Shown piece by piece: positions 25,124-34,661 of a stretch of DNA of 39,879 bases. Under the pieces are notes generated by a model. The model saw only the letters and a list, made by a program, of their open reading frames with translations. It was not told the origin of the DNA and searched no databases. The first letter of the stretch is position 1. Every line of letters starts with the position of its first letter. The stretch is taken from positions 1 to 39,879 of the forward strand of contig JAHDEC010000030.1 in NCBI GenBank assembly GCA_020629035.1, in the 5' to 3' direction. Both the position numbers and the translations under genes were made by a program. Source of the DNA: Saprospiraceae bacterium. GTDB lineage: Bacteria; Bacteroidota; Bacteroidia; Chitinophagales; Saprospiraceae.

Positions 25124-26548
25124 TTAGTTCAGTTCGATTAAGCGAATATAAAACCGAATAAAATCTTTATACTCTTCAATGGCAATACGTTCGTTAATGC
25201 CATGAATAGTATGAAGATTTTTAGGGTGCATAATCATCGGGCGAAAGTAGAGTGTTTCTTCGCACACATCCATAAAATGTTTTGCATCAGTTCCTGCCAT
25301 GACCAAGCCTGGACTAACGATCGTAGAAGGAAAAACATCGAGTATACTTTGTTCTACCTTTTGATAAAATTCACTATTGGTATCTGCAATATTGGATGCT
25401 GGAGTAGTTTTACCTATCACTGAAATCTCGATACGGTCATCATTAATTACTTTTTTTATGTGGTCCAATATTGTTTTTTCTGTGTCACCCTGTAGCAACC
25501 TAAAATTAAGTGTCGCACTAGCTTGTTCTGGAATAATATTCTCTTGTTGACCACTTGTAAATATGGTTGCCGCTGTGGTTGTCCTAATGGAAGCATTCCC
25601 AACATTGGACCCTTCATAACTATTCTTTATTATACGGCCAAACAGCCATTTGTTAGACAATATTACGCGTTGAAAAAAAGGCATTTCTGGAGCAATCGTG
25701 GCTAACATTTGTTCTACCGGCGAAGTCAATCTTGATGGCAAACCCTTTTTATTTAGCTCGGATAAAGCATTTGAAATTACATCGATCGAAGTTTCTGAAG
25801 ATGGCATCGAAGAATGTCCTCCATCGATTCTAGTGCTGAGTTCCACACTGCAATAGCCTTTCTGAGCAATACCTATTAATGATACTTGTTTATCTACATT
25901 AGGAACTAAGTTTTCCGTAATAGTTAGGCCTTCATCTAGTGCGTAGGCCATTCTAATTCCATTGTTTTTAAAGTATTCCGCAATTTTCCTTGCACCATAA
26001 TTACCACCCACTTCCTCATCGTGCCCAAAGCAAAAATAAATATCCCTTCTTGGCTTAATATTGTTTGCTATGCAATAATTGACTGCTTCCAAAATGCCTA
26101 AAACAGCTACTTTATCATCTAATGCTCCCCTACCCCAAATGGTATCATTGGCTACCTGACCTTGCCATGGATCATATTGCCAATGCTCTTTTTCATTATC
26201 AATAACTTGAACTACATCCAAATGAGCATACAGCATAATAGGGTCTTGGGACTGATCTTTTCCTTCCCAGTGATAAATATGACTGAAATCAGAAATTACT
26301 GTGTGACTAAGTTGATTAGTTATGCTTGGATAACTTAATTCCAACCAGTCATTAAAGGCAAGATATTCACTAGAATCAATCCCATAGTCCATATAACTGA
26401 TTGTCTTTAGTTTCAATGCTTCCGAAAAATGGCGAACAGCTTGTTCGCTGATTGGTACCTTAGGAATGGTGCTTCCATTTGGACGTTCTTTTGATGCCCA
26501 AAACGTGTTTAAGAGTAGACCGAGCAGAAGGCCTAAGATTAAGAGCAA
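25124..26548 (-). CDS. Membrane-anchored M20 family metallopeptidase (carboxypeptidase S type)
   Basis: A di-zinc peptidase. With the TTG start at 26546-26548 it has 474 residues: a hydrophobic anchor (1-17), then the catalytic domain. This shows the metal ligand and Asp of YAHLDVV (H109, D111), the bridging Asp in GALDDK (D144), the general base and ligand in HDEEVGG (E178, E179), the Asp of ALDEG (205) and the late His in IHGINERI. The lid domain carries the family's GGHSSMPS segment. The order resembles CPS1/PM20D1-type enzymes that hydrolyse N-acyl amino acids or peptides from the C-terminus. The anchor suggests the enzyme sits on the periplasmic face. The start is uncertain: a KKIVIL stretch lies in frame upstream without an ATG. 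Confidence 0.88.
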   Translation of the reverse strand: MLLILGLLLGLLLNTFWASKERPNGSTIPKVPISEQAVRHFSEALKLKTISYMDYGIDSSEYLAFNDWLELSYPSITNQLSHTVISDFSHIYHWEGKDQSQDPIMLYAHLDVVQVIDNEKEHWQYDPWQGQVANDTIWGRGALDDKVAVLGILEAVNYCIANNIKPRRDIYFCFGHDEEVGGNYGARKIAEYFKNNGIRMAYALDEGLTITENLVPNVDKQVSLIGIAQKGYCSVELSTRIDGGHSSMPSSETSIDVISNALSELNKKGLPSRLTSPVEQMLATIAPEMPFFQRVILSNKWLFGRIIKNSYEGSNVGNASIRTTTAATIFTSGQQENIIPEQASATLNFRLLQGDTEKTILDHIKKVINDDRIEISVIGKTTPASNIADTNSEFYQKVEQSILDVFPSTIVSPGLVMAGTDAKHFMDVCEETLYFRPMIMHPKNLHTIHGINERIAIEEYKDFIRFYIRLIELN

Positions 26549-26617
26549 GCAAAGGATTACAATCTTCTTGATAGCCGTTGGTTTTCAAGCAAGATAAGTC
26601 CTTTTATTTAATCTTCA

Positions 26618-28024
26618 TTAAAAGGAATATTGGTATCCCATGTTTATCCTATAGCTCTTATGTTGCTGAGAAAGTGAATAGCTGTCTTTGGTAATGGATT
26701 TGCCACCAAATAAAAGTGATGGTCCCAAAGTGATACTTGCACGCTCATTGAGCGCATATCCGATAGCCAAGCCACTCATATATTGAATTCCTATCGAAGT
26801 TTTAAAATAATCAGGATTTTCTGTCAGACTCAATTGCTCGTTAATCAAACTACCATTAAATCCATACCAGAGATTAATAGATGCTCCTAATGAGGCTCCG
26901 AAACTCCATCGATTTATAGGATAAGTATAAGCAACGCTGAGCGGTACATTTAATGATCGATAATGATTGTAAATGTTATAATCGATGAAAGTATATGCTG
27001 TGCCATTTACTGTTCCAAATTCCTCAAAAGTACTGCCATCTGCAAAAAGAATAATCTTTTTGATTTCATCATCAAAAAGTAGGCTTGAGTCAACACCCGT
27101 CATTTCTCTGAAGCTTAAGTTTTCGGTAAACTGACTAAACTCCAGTCCGATGTTAGCCTTTAGCTTAGGTGTAAATCGGTAACAATATTGGAGTCCTAAA
27201 GACCATTCTTCCAATGGTCGCTCAGTCCGATTTCTGATAGCTGCATATCCGTCTAATTGCCTGCGTTTAGCTTCCAGCTGTTTCGAAATTGACCCAACAC
27301 TAGACATAACACTTAAACTATGTTTAAGGTGTTCTTTTTTCGTTTGTTTTTGTGCTTTAGCCAATGCTGAATCACTAAAAAATACGTTTCTAATAGCAAG
27401 AGGGAAAATGGTTTTTATCCAAGGTAATTTTAGGATTTGTAGGATCTTAGATTTATTTTCTATTGATATTACAGCATCTTTTGTCTTGCTAATCGAGGGG
27501 TTTTCTCTTGCTGTATTACTTGTAGTTTTTGAGGCTGTAAAATTTTCATTGCTAGATCTTGTAGCTTGGTAGCTTTCTGGTCTTGATAGTTGATTATGTT
27601 TTGCTATTGCTGTGCTCTTTACTAAAATGTTGCTTGTTTGGCTTTGTGATGTTTTCTTTTTTATAAGCTCTTTTTCAGTTTTGCTCTGCGCTTGATTTGT
27701 AGTTGATTTTTGAGGAGATTTTTGATTAGAGACGATGTTAGCAAGGTCCTGATTCTGCTCGATTGGGGTTTTACTCTTGCTTACAAGCTCAGTAGTTTGG
27801 TGATTGGCTGTTTTTGTGGATTGATCAGGACTTAGGTGCCAACAAGTACTAAATGAAATCAGTAGTGCTAAGCTTAAAAAGTAGTACTTTCTATTGCTTT
27901 TTGGTTTGCTAGCCACTGGTGATTCTTGAGCTTCTTGTAGGTCTAGCCAAAGTTGTTCTTTGTCAAGCGTCAACTTGTGCTCTTTAACACCTTTGATTAT
28001 ATTTTTGTAATCGTTTATATCCAT
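26618..28024 (-). CDS. Putative anti-sigma/outer-membrane beta-barrel fusion protein
   Basis: A 468-residue protein with an unusual layout. Residues 1-45 are polar and cytoplasmic-looking (DYKNIIKGVKEHKL, EQLWLDLQEAQ), as in short Bacteroidota anti-sigma N-termini. Residues about 46-63 are a transmembrane helix (YYFLSLALLISFSTCW). Residues 64-200 are a Ser/Thr/Lys/Gln low-complexity linker. From about 265 to the end is a beta-barrel-like region (EEWSLGLQYCYRFTPKLKANIGLEF, ending MGYQYSF with a terminal Phe). A second hydrophobic stretch occurs at 198-220. This suggests one chain spanning inner membrane, periplasm and outer membrane. The gene overlaps the sigma factor gene by 10 bases, so the pair is co-expressed. 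The anti-sigma role is inferred from that pairing, not from a recognised domain. Confidence 0.7.
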   Translation of the reverse strand: MDINDYKNIIKGVKEHKLTLDKEQLWLDLQEAQESPVASKPKSNRKYYFLSLALLISFSTCWHLSPDQSTKTANHQTTELVSKSKTPIEQNQDLANIVSNQKSPQKSTTNQAQSKTEKELIKKKTSQSQTSNILVKSTAIAKHNQLSRPESYQATRSSNENFTASKTTSNTARENPSISKTKDAVISIENKSKILQILKLPWIKTIFPLAIRNVFFSDSALAKAQKQTKKEHLKHSLSVMSSVGSISKQLEAKRRQLDGYAAIRNRTERPLEEWSLGLQYCYRFTPKLKANIGLEFSQFTENLSFREMTGVDSSLLFDDEIKKIILFADGSTFEEFGTVNGTAYTFIDYNIYNHYRSLNVPLSVAYTYPINRWSFGASLGASINLWYGFNGSLINEQLSLTENPDYFKTSIGIQYMSGLAIGYALNERASITLGPSLLFGGKSITKDSYSLSQQHKSYRINMGYQYSF

Positions 28025-28566
28025 GCTTTTTGCTTTTTGAGCCTTGCAATTTTTGTTCGCAACATTGATTTTGCTCGAGTTAACATTGATCTAGAACTGG
28101 ATGTTTTTACGTTTAGTTTTTCGGCAATTTCTTTATGACTGTAGCCTTCTATCACATGCAGGTTAAACACCATGCGATAAGGATCTTCTAATGTGGTTAT
28201 CAAATGATAAAGTCTCTCCGAATTTAGTTTGTCCAATATTAGTGGTTGTTCAAAGGTTACTGGTAAGTAATCTTCATATGCTACTTGTCTTTTCTGTTTA
28301 TGCCAATATTTTATGGCTTGATTTACCACGACTTTAGACATCCATGCAGACAGACTTCCTTTAGATGGATCAAACTGATGCATCGATTTGAAAATCTTAA
28401 GGAAGCTGTCTTGTAGGATATCTTTAGCCTCATCAGTATCTTTTATATATCGAACAGCTGTTGCGTATAAACCTTCAGAGTATTGCATGACTAGTGCATG
28501 CTGAAACTTTGGGTCCTTATTTACACAACCTAAAGAAAGTTCGATATCTGTATATTTTCTATCCAA
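28015..28566 (-). CDS. ECF-type RNA polymerase sigma-70 factor
   Basis: A 183-residue sigma factor with region 2 (YSEGLYATAVRYIKDTDEA, DILQDSFLKIF, SLSAWMSKVVVNQAIKYW) and region 4 (LEDPYRMVFNLHVIEGYSHKEIAEKLNV, helix-turn-helix with SRSMLTRAKSML). Regions 1 and 3 are missing, as in ECF factors. The start is TTG at 28564-28566: the first 26 residues (DIELSLGCVNKDP, FQHALVMQYSEG) match the normal beginning of region 2 and the next ATG would delete them. It begins 12 bases after the stop of the lipoprotein gene upstream and overlaps the barrel/anti-sigma gene downstream, so it is probably embedded in that operon. Confidence 0.9.
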   Translation of the reverse strand: MDRKYTDIELSLGCVNKDPKFQHALVMQYSEGLYATAVRYIKDTDEAKDILQDSFLKIFKSMHQFDPSKGSLSAWMSKVVVNQAIKYWHKQKRQVAYEDYLPVTFEQPLILDKLNSERLYHLITTLEDPYRMVFNLHVIEGYSHKEIAEKLNVKTSSSRSMLTRAKSMLRTKIARLKKQKAWI

Positions 28567-28578
28567 TGAGGAGTATGT

Positions 28579-31533
28579 TTACTTTAATCCGAAATTAATT
28601 TCGAAGGTTTCACAATTTTGTGCGATTTCTATAGTATTTGTTACTTCGCTTATAGGATCCGCTGCAGATGATATTTCATCACCTGTTGTATCAGCACCTT
28701 GATCCACAAGTTCATAGCTATCTGTTTCAATGGCTAGGAAAAATCCAGATAAATTTTCCGTCGTAAGCTCGAAGGTGTATAATCCATCTTCGTCAGACAT
28801 TGTAGAAGAAATAAGATTAGCATCATTATCATAAAGACTTAACTCGATATTCTGAATGCCTGCTTCATTAGATTCCCCAACATTGGCAATCGACCCTTCA
28901 TTATCATCCCAGACCTTTCCTTTAATAATATAGTACTGCTCAGGGACATAGAAAGATTCAGATGATATGCAGTCTTTGTAGCTTGCATCAAATCTATATT
29001 CACCTGGCGAAACATTATTAAAATATGGTCCAGACTGTTGTACATTATTACTCTCATCATACCAAAGCGGACCAAACGGATAAACGCCTCCATTTATAAG
29101 TACTTCAATATTAGCTACTACATTTCCATCGACACAAAGGAGTTCAAATTTCTCCGTGGTGATAACGATATCTTCTTGCGTTATTTCTATGATTTGTTCA
29201 CATGATTGGCCAGTGCTAGGTACTTCTACCAAAACGTTGTAACTCCCTTCTTCAAAGTCACAAATCTCAAAATAACCCGTTTGTGGTGCGTAATGAATGT
29301 TATTTGTAGTTACTTCAAATGGAGTCTCTAGGTTATTTACCAGGTTTACAATAATGCATCCTGATCCTTCATCACAATATTTTGGTAAGACTTCAATGTT
29401 GCAATTTACTTCATTAGACACGACGAGTCCGACATCTAAATTGAAAATACTTTCGGAGATTGCTTCAATGGTGAATGGAGAGCCATCCGGATTAAAATCA
29501 CTGTCAAGATTGTCATCCATGCCTTGGTCTTGTAATGTTAATTCATATCCAGCCAGTAGATTAACATTGATTGCATAATCACTTCCAGGAAAAATTTCGT
29601 CAGTGTAGAAGCTTCCATCTTCTTCAGGAGTTAAGCTAACAGGAAAATCAGGCTGATTAGATGATATTACTATTTGACCTGCATTACTAATAGTTGTTTC
29701 TTGAGCATCAAATATTCCGTTTTCATTTTCGTCTAGCCAAAATTTGCCTGATATCGTAACTTGAATAATGGTCAATTTTACTCTAAAAGAGATGTCGATA
29801 TCATAGGTATTTCCCTGTTCATCATCTTGCAGTTGGCCTGTAATGCTGCCCATTAAATATTCACCTTGTTGTGTAGGTACTTCTGAAAGTTCCATGTTTA
29901 GGTTTTCTTCACAAGGCGCACCAAAATTATCTACGCACCAGACTGCTGTAGCTTCATCACCAACAAAACAATAAAATGAACTAAGGGAGTTAGTGCTCAA
30001 ATCGATTTGAATACGATTCTTACTGCTCGGATCTGCTTCAAAAAATACATCTTCTGCAGTTAGCTCTAGTAAAGCACCCGACATTCGCAGCTCTACGTTT
30101 GTAGTAGCGTATGGAATACCGTCTTGAGTAAAAATAAAGTATTGGTCTAGATCTTCACAGGCTGAAATATCACCTAATGGATAATTGCCATCAGGCTCCA
30201 TAAATACTTCTTGAACTTCACTTTCGGTTAATCCTGATTCATCTACTCCTTGTATACTTATGGTTTGTGCTTCACAAAATTGGATGGTATTAGCAAACGA
30301 TCCATTAGCTTCTACTTGAACCAGATCTAATAATTTATTCCCAGCCATTAATTTGATATAACCATTAGAAACTGGAACTCCCGAACAGTCTAAAAAGATC
30401 CCTGAATAACTCACATATGCATCATCATGTACGACGATAACCACATCTCCCAAGTTTGTATCCTCACTTAGTGATCCCAGAGGCACATCATAATTAGACA
30501 AACTATCACAGGATGAAACTATCGATAAAATTAAGCTCTGATCCTTGGGGACTTTACCAGCAAAGTATCCATCATCATCGGAAGATCCTCTTCCAGAAGT
30601 ACCTCCACCTTCTATGCGTATTTCTATTAATTCATTAGTAATCGCTGTTCCATTTTGATCTAATAATCTACCTTCTATTTCGACTAGAGGATATGGAGCA
30701 TCACAATTCCAAAAGGAAAAGTGGCTAAGTTGGGAAACGTATTTACCATCTACTAAATTGGCTTTTCCTTCCTCAAGCCAAATTCCAGTATCTTCATTTA
30801 ACGACCAAATGGGAATTTCAGATGGAATATCTGTTAGATTTGGATCTAGTGGTAAAACCCACTCAGCAGTTTCTCCAGCTAATAAATTTAAATCTTCTCC
30901 ATTAGCCCCTTCGATTTCTACTGCTATCATACCATAACTTTCCAGCTGAACACTTTCTCCATTTGTGTTCTCTCCTCTTAAATCACCTGGCATAGTGGCA
31001 ACAAAGTCTGCACTTGTAGGATTAAACCAATGAGCATTGACCGTATAGTCTCCTTCATACATTTGTCCATCTTCTGTGGCTAAGCTGTTTGGTTTAAAGG
31101 CAAGTGTAGGGCCATCATCACCAATTTCTACTAAAGCACTAGAACTGGTGTTAAACGTACCTTTTGGTCTTTTAATGATGAGATACATTTTTACAAAATG
31201 GTCTTCTCCTGGTTTGGGAATCAAAAAATTGAATGCATCGTAATAACCAGATTTGCTTGCTTTTATGAGCGCTCCATCTTTATCAAAAAAACCATCATTG
31301 AGTCGAAAAAATCCATTTTCGTCAGTGCTTAATTGTTCTCCATTTAATTCGACATTAACATTTTCAATAGGTATGTCTGTTCCTGCATTTAAAATGACAC
31401 CATATACTGAGGCTTCGACATCTATACCGGGAGGATTGGGCCCAGCGCCATTTCCAGTTGTTTTTTCATCTTTACGGCATGAACTAAATAAAAAGAGTAA
31501 ACACAAAAAGGAAAGCGAAATAATCTTGTTCAT
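28579..31533 (-). CDS. Large surface lipoprotein, SdrD-B-like, with CILP/FAM171-like block (paralogue 1)
   Basis: A 984-residue protein with a lipoprotein signal (FLFSSC, lipid Cys at 19). Domains in order: a carboxypeptidase-regulatory-like/CnaB fold (about 41-105); a block (about 125-285) whose PIWSLNEDTGIWLEEGKA and QLSHFSFWNCDAPYP segments resemble the conserved core of CILP/FAM171 proteins; a second regulatory-like fold (283-375); a Cys-containing central part; an SdrD-B fold with SGKFWLDENENGIFDAQE; and another SdrD-B fold at the C-terminus (about 870-984, KGKVWDDNEGSIANVGESNEAG). The domains are mainly beta structure with acidic, putative Ca-binding loops. It is the gene directly before the ECF sigma factor (12-bp gap) and paralogous to its upstream neighbour. 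The family resemblance to eukaryotic CILP is inference. Confidence 0.8.
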   Translation of the reverse strand: MNKIISLSFLCLLFLFSSCRKDEKTTGNGAGPNPPGIDVEASVYGVILNAGTDIPIENVNVELNGEQLSTDENGFFRLNDGFFDKDGALIKASKSGYYDAFNFLIPKPGEDHFVKMYLIIKRPKGTFNTSSSALVEIGDDGPTLAFKPNSLATEDGQMYEGDYTVNAHWFNPTSADFVATMPGDLRGENTNGESVQLESYGMIAVEIEGANGEDLNLLAGETAEWVLPLDPNLTDIPSEIPIWSLNEDTGIWLEEGKANLVDGKYVSQLSHFSFWNCDAPYPLVEIEGRLLDQNGTAITNELIEIRIEGGGTSGRGSSDDDGYFAGKVPKDQSLILSIVSSCDSLSNYDVPLGSLSEDTNLGDVVIVVHDDAYVSYSGIFLDCSGVPVSNGYIKLMAGNKLLDLVQVEANGSFANTIQFCEAQTISIQGVDESGLTESEVQEVFMEPDGNYPLGDISACEDLDQYFIFTQDGIPYATTNVELRMSGALLELTAEDVFFEADPSSKNRIQIDLSTNSLSSFYCFVGDEATAVWCVDNFGAPCEENLNMELSEVPTQQGEYLMGSITGQLQDDEQGNTYDIDISFRVKLTIIQVTISGKFWLDENENGIFDAQETTISNAGQIVISSNQPDFPVSLTPEEDGSFYTDEIFPGSDYAINVNLLAGYELTLQDQGMDDNLDSDFNPDGSPFTIEAISESIFNLDVGLVVSNEVNCNIEVLPKYCDEGSGCIIVNLVNNLETPFEVTTNNIHYAPQTGYFEICDFEEGSYNVLVEVPSTGQSCEQIIEITQEDIVITTEKFELLCVDGNVVANIEVLINGGVYPFGPLWYDESNNVQQSGPYFNNVSPGEYRFDASYKDCISSESFYVPEQYYIIKGKVWDDNEGSIANVGESNEAGIQNIELSLYDNDANLISSTMSDEDGLYTFELTTENLSGFFLAIETDSYELVDQGADTTGDEISSAADPISEVTNTIEIAQNCETFEINFGLK

Positions 31534-31655
31534 TTTTTTGATTTTAGAAGTTTTGAAATAAGATTTCTATAATGTTTCCTCTTATATCTTCTATTCTTCT
31601 AAAACGCTGCAATGAAACAAAGATTTAATAAACGTTAAACATAAACCTTTTACTC

Positions 31656-34568
31656 CTATTCCTTTAAAAGTCCAAAATAGAACATTCGATCACACATAGT
31701 CATATCAAAAAAGTCCGTATTTCCGGTATCAGGATCGGCTTCTGAACTAATTTCAGAATCGTTGCCAAAATCTTTGATCACTAGGTTTCTTTCTTCCTTT
31801 TTTATCGACAGGTAAAAAGTCTCAAATTCAATTGCATTAAAATAAAATCTAAACTCCCCAAGCACATTCGTCTCTTGGACATCTATTAGCTCATTCTGTG
31901 AATTATATAACTCAATTTGTATATCATTAACTCCTACTTCTTCTACATCCTTAATATTTGGATTATACAGAGGATCATCTTCCCATACTAAACCACTTAT
32001 GGTTCTTTCTGCATATATCCCGATACTATGTTCAGTAAGAAAAGTACATCCTTGACCAATGACTTGATTAGTATAATCACCAAACGGTAAATAAGCACAA
32101 AATCCAGTGTCTACTGCATTGTTATCAACATCAAACCATAATGATTCGAATTTTTCAGCATGGTTTATATGACCTAGGCAATATACATAATGCATAATTC
32201 CCTCTACGCAATCAATATTAAAGAGCCCACAATCATTATGATAATACATTTGAGTTTGCAGAAGCTCAGCTATTTCATTAAATACTTGATTCGTTTGGTC
32301 CAATGTCGCAAAAATATTATGAACACCCTTCTCTAAAAAACACACTTCATAGCCTGTTTGTACAGAGCCATGATTTTCCTCATTTAAAACTAAGGTAAAG
32401 CTATAATCACTTGAGTAAAAATTAGGTAGAAAAAACGTGAGGCAGCCATAACCTTCATCACAAACAGGTAAGACTTTCTTGATTTCCAAGAAAAATTCAT
32501 TCGAATCCTTAAATCCAATATCAATATTGGAAATATCCTCATCAAAGGTCTCTAAATGAACCGTCCCATTAGCATCAAAATCACTATCAACTGTGGGATC
32601 TTCTCCTTGTTTTTCTAAGCTAGGAATTAAGTGAATACCATGAGTTAAAAGACCTGCATACACTTCGTTTTTGGGTAAATAGGCAATATATGTGTGCTCT
32701 TCGCGTATATACGATTTTCGCTCATATCCTGTTTTATCTGAAATAAAACTTATTTCTATCGGACTAACAACTTGATCTAATTCGTTACGAATTCCATCAC
32801 CATTTACATCTTTCCAAGACTGACCCGAAACGGAATTTAATCTTTCTCTCAATGTTGCCTTAAAATTTATATCCACATTAAAATCAAATCCAAAGGCACT
32901 TGATACAGATCCTGTAATACGAGCTACTAAAAAATCTCCGACTTGCTCAGGCATATGGGAAATTTCAAGACTTAAATTAGAGCAAGTCGATCCAAAACCA
33001 TCATCACAACTAAACAATAAAGTTTCGGTTAGCTGAAAATTCATTTTGGACAAATTTTCTAGTGCCGGATCAAAAACCAATTCATTCATAATGTTAGTAC
33101 CATAGACCAAGTCAGGAAAAGATAAAACATAAGAACCATCAGAAACCAAATCTAAGTCGATCACATCTGTATTGTATAGGCCATTGGGTGACATGCAGCT
33201 TAAGAAATCCTCTACTGTTTGGCAAGCAAACAAGACACCAATATCTGCACTTCCATTTTTATTTATTTCTATGGGTGTTATAGGACTACTTGTATAATCC
33301 TCAGTATTTACTGCCTGTATAGAACCAGTAAACTCGTTACACACAATGAAGTCAGCATTAAACCGGCCATCCTCAATGGCTATATTTAAAAAATGATCTT
33401 CCCCGTCTTTAAGTAAAAGATAGCCCTTTTCAATAGCAAAACCATCGCAACTTAAAAATTGACCTTCCAAAATGAAATGTCCAATTTCTTCCATATTTAA
33501 AGCAATATCCTCTAATAAAATATCTTCCGAAGATGGACCTATACTTTTTGTAAATAATTCCTCATCACAATGATCAATTAATGTAATATCTAATGTTTCG
33601 TTTCTAGGCACATAACCAAAGAAAAAACCTTCATTATCTGTGGCGCCTACAGCAGATACCGCAGAATTAGCAATTGAAACTCTAACCTTTAGATCTGTGA
33701 CTGGTTCTCCTATTCTATTGATAATTCTCCCTCTCAAAGACACGAATTCAAATGGAAGATCAAAATTCCAAAATGAAAAATGACTAAGTTCTCCTGCATA
33801 GTAATCACCAACTTTTTTAGCCTTACCCTCTTCTATCCATATCCCTGTCTGTTCATCCAAAGACCAAAGTGGGATTACAGTTGGGCTGTTCACTATATTG
33901 GGATTTAAAGGAGTTCTCAGGGTTGATGATTTGCTACTTCCCAGATTTAAAGCTTGGCCTTGATCTCCATAAATTTCAAAAGCGACCATTCCAAAGGTAG
34001 CTAGCTGAACTCTTTGATTTTCACTATTTAAGCCATTTAAACTGCTGGGAATGGTATTAATAAAATCACTTGAATTTGGATTATACCAATGGCCATAAAC
34101 AGAATAATCTCCAAAATACAATGTGCCAGACTCATTCACTAAAGAGTACTGCTCAATGGTGATAGTTGGTCCATCTTCTTCTATGCTAATACTATTGGTA
34201 CTTTCTGAAGAATATATGCCTACTAATTTTTTCTTTGTCATAGGAATATTTAATGCATAAGACGAACTACCCCTCGAACAAATAGATCTAAATGACTTAA
34301 AATAATCTGTTAGGCTTAACCTGATTGTTTCACAATCTGATGATATGGTTTGATTTCCGAAATCAAAATATCCATTCCTATCGGTGAATACTTCTAGATT
34401 ATTAAAGCTTAATCTGACTCCTTCCAAAGGGCTCTTGGAAATCTGATCAGTAACAATTCCGTAAATTTTAATTTCAGTTGGATTCTTCTCAAAGATCATT
34501 TCATCCTTTCCGCAAGACAAAAAAATGCAAATGAAAATTAGCAAAATATATGGAATAGCCTGTTTCAT
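31656..34568 (-). CDS. Large surface lipoprotein, SdrD-B-like, with CILP/FAM171-like block (paralogue 2)
   Basis: A 970-residue lipoprotein (lipobox IFLSC, lipid Cys at 19) with the same domain order as the gene below it. A carboxypeptidase-regulatory-like fold (YGIVTDQISKSPLEGVRLSF) comes first. Next is a CILP/FAM171-like block with PLWSLDEQTGIWIEEGKA and LSHFSFWNFDLPFE, then a second regulatory fold, a central Cys-bearing region, and SdrD-B units (SGQSWKDVNGDGIRNELD and SGLVWEDDPLYNPNIKDVEEVG). The two proteins are clearly homologous over their whole length but diverged, consistent with an old tandem duplication. A 122-bp gap separates them, with no exact -7 box, so they may be co-transcribed. 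Likely exposed at the cell surface; function unknown. Confidence 0.8.
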   Translation of the reverse strand: MKQAIPYILLIFICIFLSCGKDEMIFEKNPTEIKIYGIVTDQISKSPLEGVRLSFNNLEVFTDRNGYFDFGNQTISSDCETIRLSLTDYFKSFRSICSRGSSSYALNIPMTKKKLVGIYSSESTNSISIEEDGPTITIEQYSLVNESGTLYFGDYSVYGHWYNPNSSDFINTIPSSLNGLNSENQRVQLATFGMVAFEIYGDQGQALNLGSSKSSTLRTPLNPNIVNSPTVIPLWSLDEQTGIWIEEGKAKKVGDYYAGELSHFSFWNFDLPFEFVSLRGRIINRIGEPVTDLKVRVSIANSAVSAVGATDNEGFFFGYVPRNETLDITLIDHCDEELFTKSIGPSSEDILLEDIALNMEEIGHFILEGQFLSCDGFAIEKGYLLLKDGEDHFLNIAIEDGRFNADFIVCNEFTGSIQAVNTEDYTSSPITPIEINKNGSADIGVLFACQTVEDFLSCMSPNGLYNTDVIDLDLVSDGSYVLSFPDLVYGTNIMNELVFDPALENLSKMNFQLTETLLFSCDDGFGSTCSNLSLEISHMPEQVGDFLVARITGSVSSAFGFDFNVDINFKATLRERLNSVSGQSWKDVNGDGIRNELDQVVSPIEISFISDKTGYERKSYIREEHTYIAYLPKNEVYAGLLTHGIHLIPSLEKQGEDPTVDSDFDANGTVHLETFDEDISNIDIGFKDSNEFFLEIKKVLPVCDEGYGCLTFFLPNFYSSDYSFTLVLNEENHGSVQTGYEVCFLEKGVHNIFATLDQTNQVFNEIAELLQTQMYYHNDCGLFNIDCVEGIMHYVYCLGHINHAEKFESLWFDVDNNAVDTGFCAYLPFGDYTNQVIGQGCTFLTEHSIGIYAERTISGLVWEDDPLYNPNIKDVEEVGVNDIQIELYNSQNELIDVQETNVLGEFRFYFNAIEFETFYLSIKKEERNLVIKDFGNDSEISSEADPDTGNTDFFDMTMCDRMFYFGLLKE

Positions 34569-34661
34569 ATTAATGATTTATCGTAAATAGGCATCATGGT
34601 AAGCCTCTCTAATATAATAAATATTAACGCTTAGACATATGTGTAAGCCGACTTTTGAAAA

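Noticed and set aside
31534-34661. Possible shared sigma-specific promoter motif upstream of the two lipoprotein genes (CGTT plus AT-rich TTTATT-like stretches)
   Set aside because: The similarity is short and AT-rich and could be chance; a motif search over the genome would be needed.
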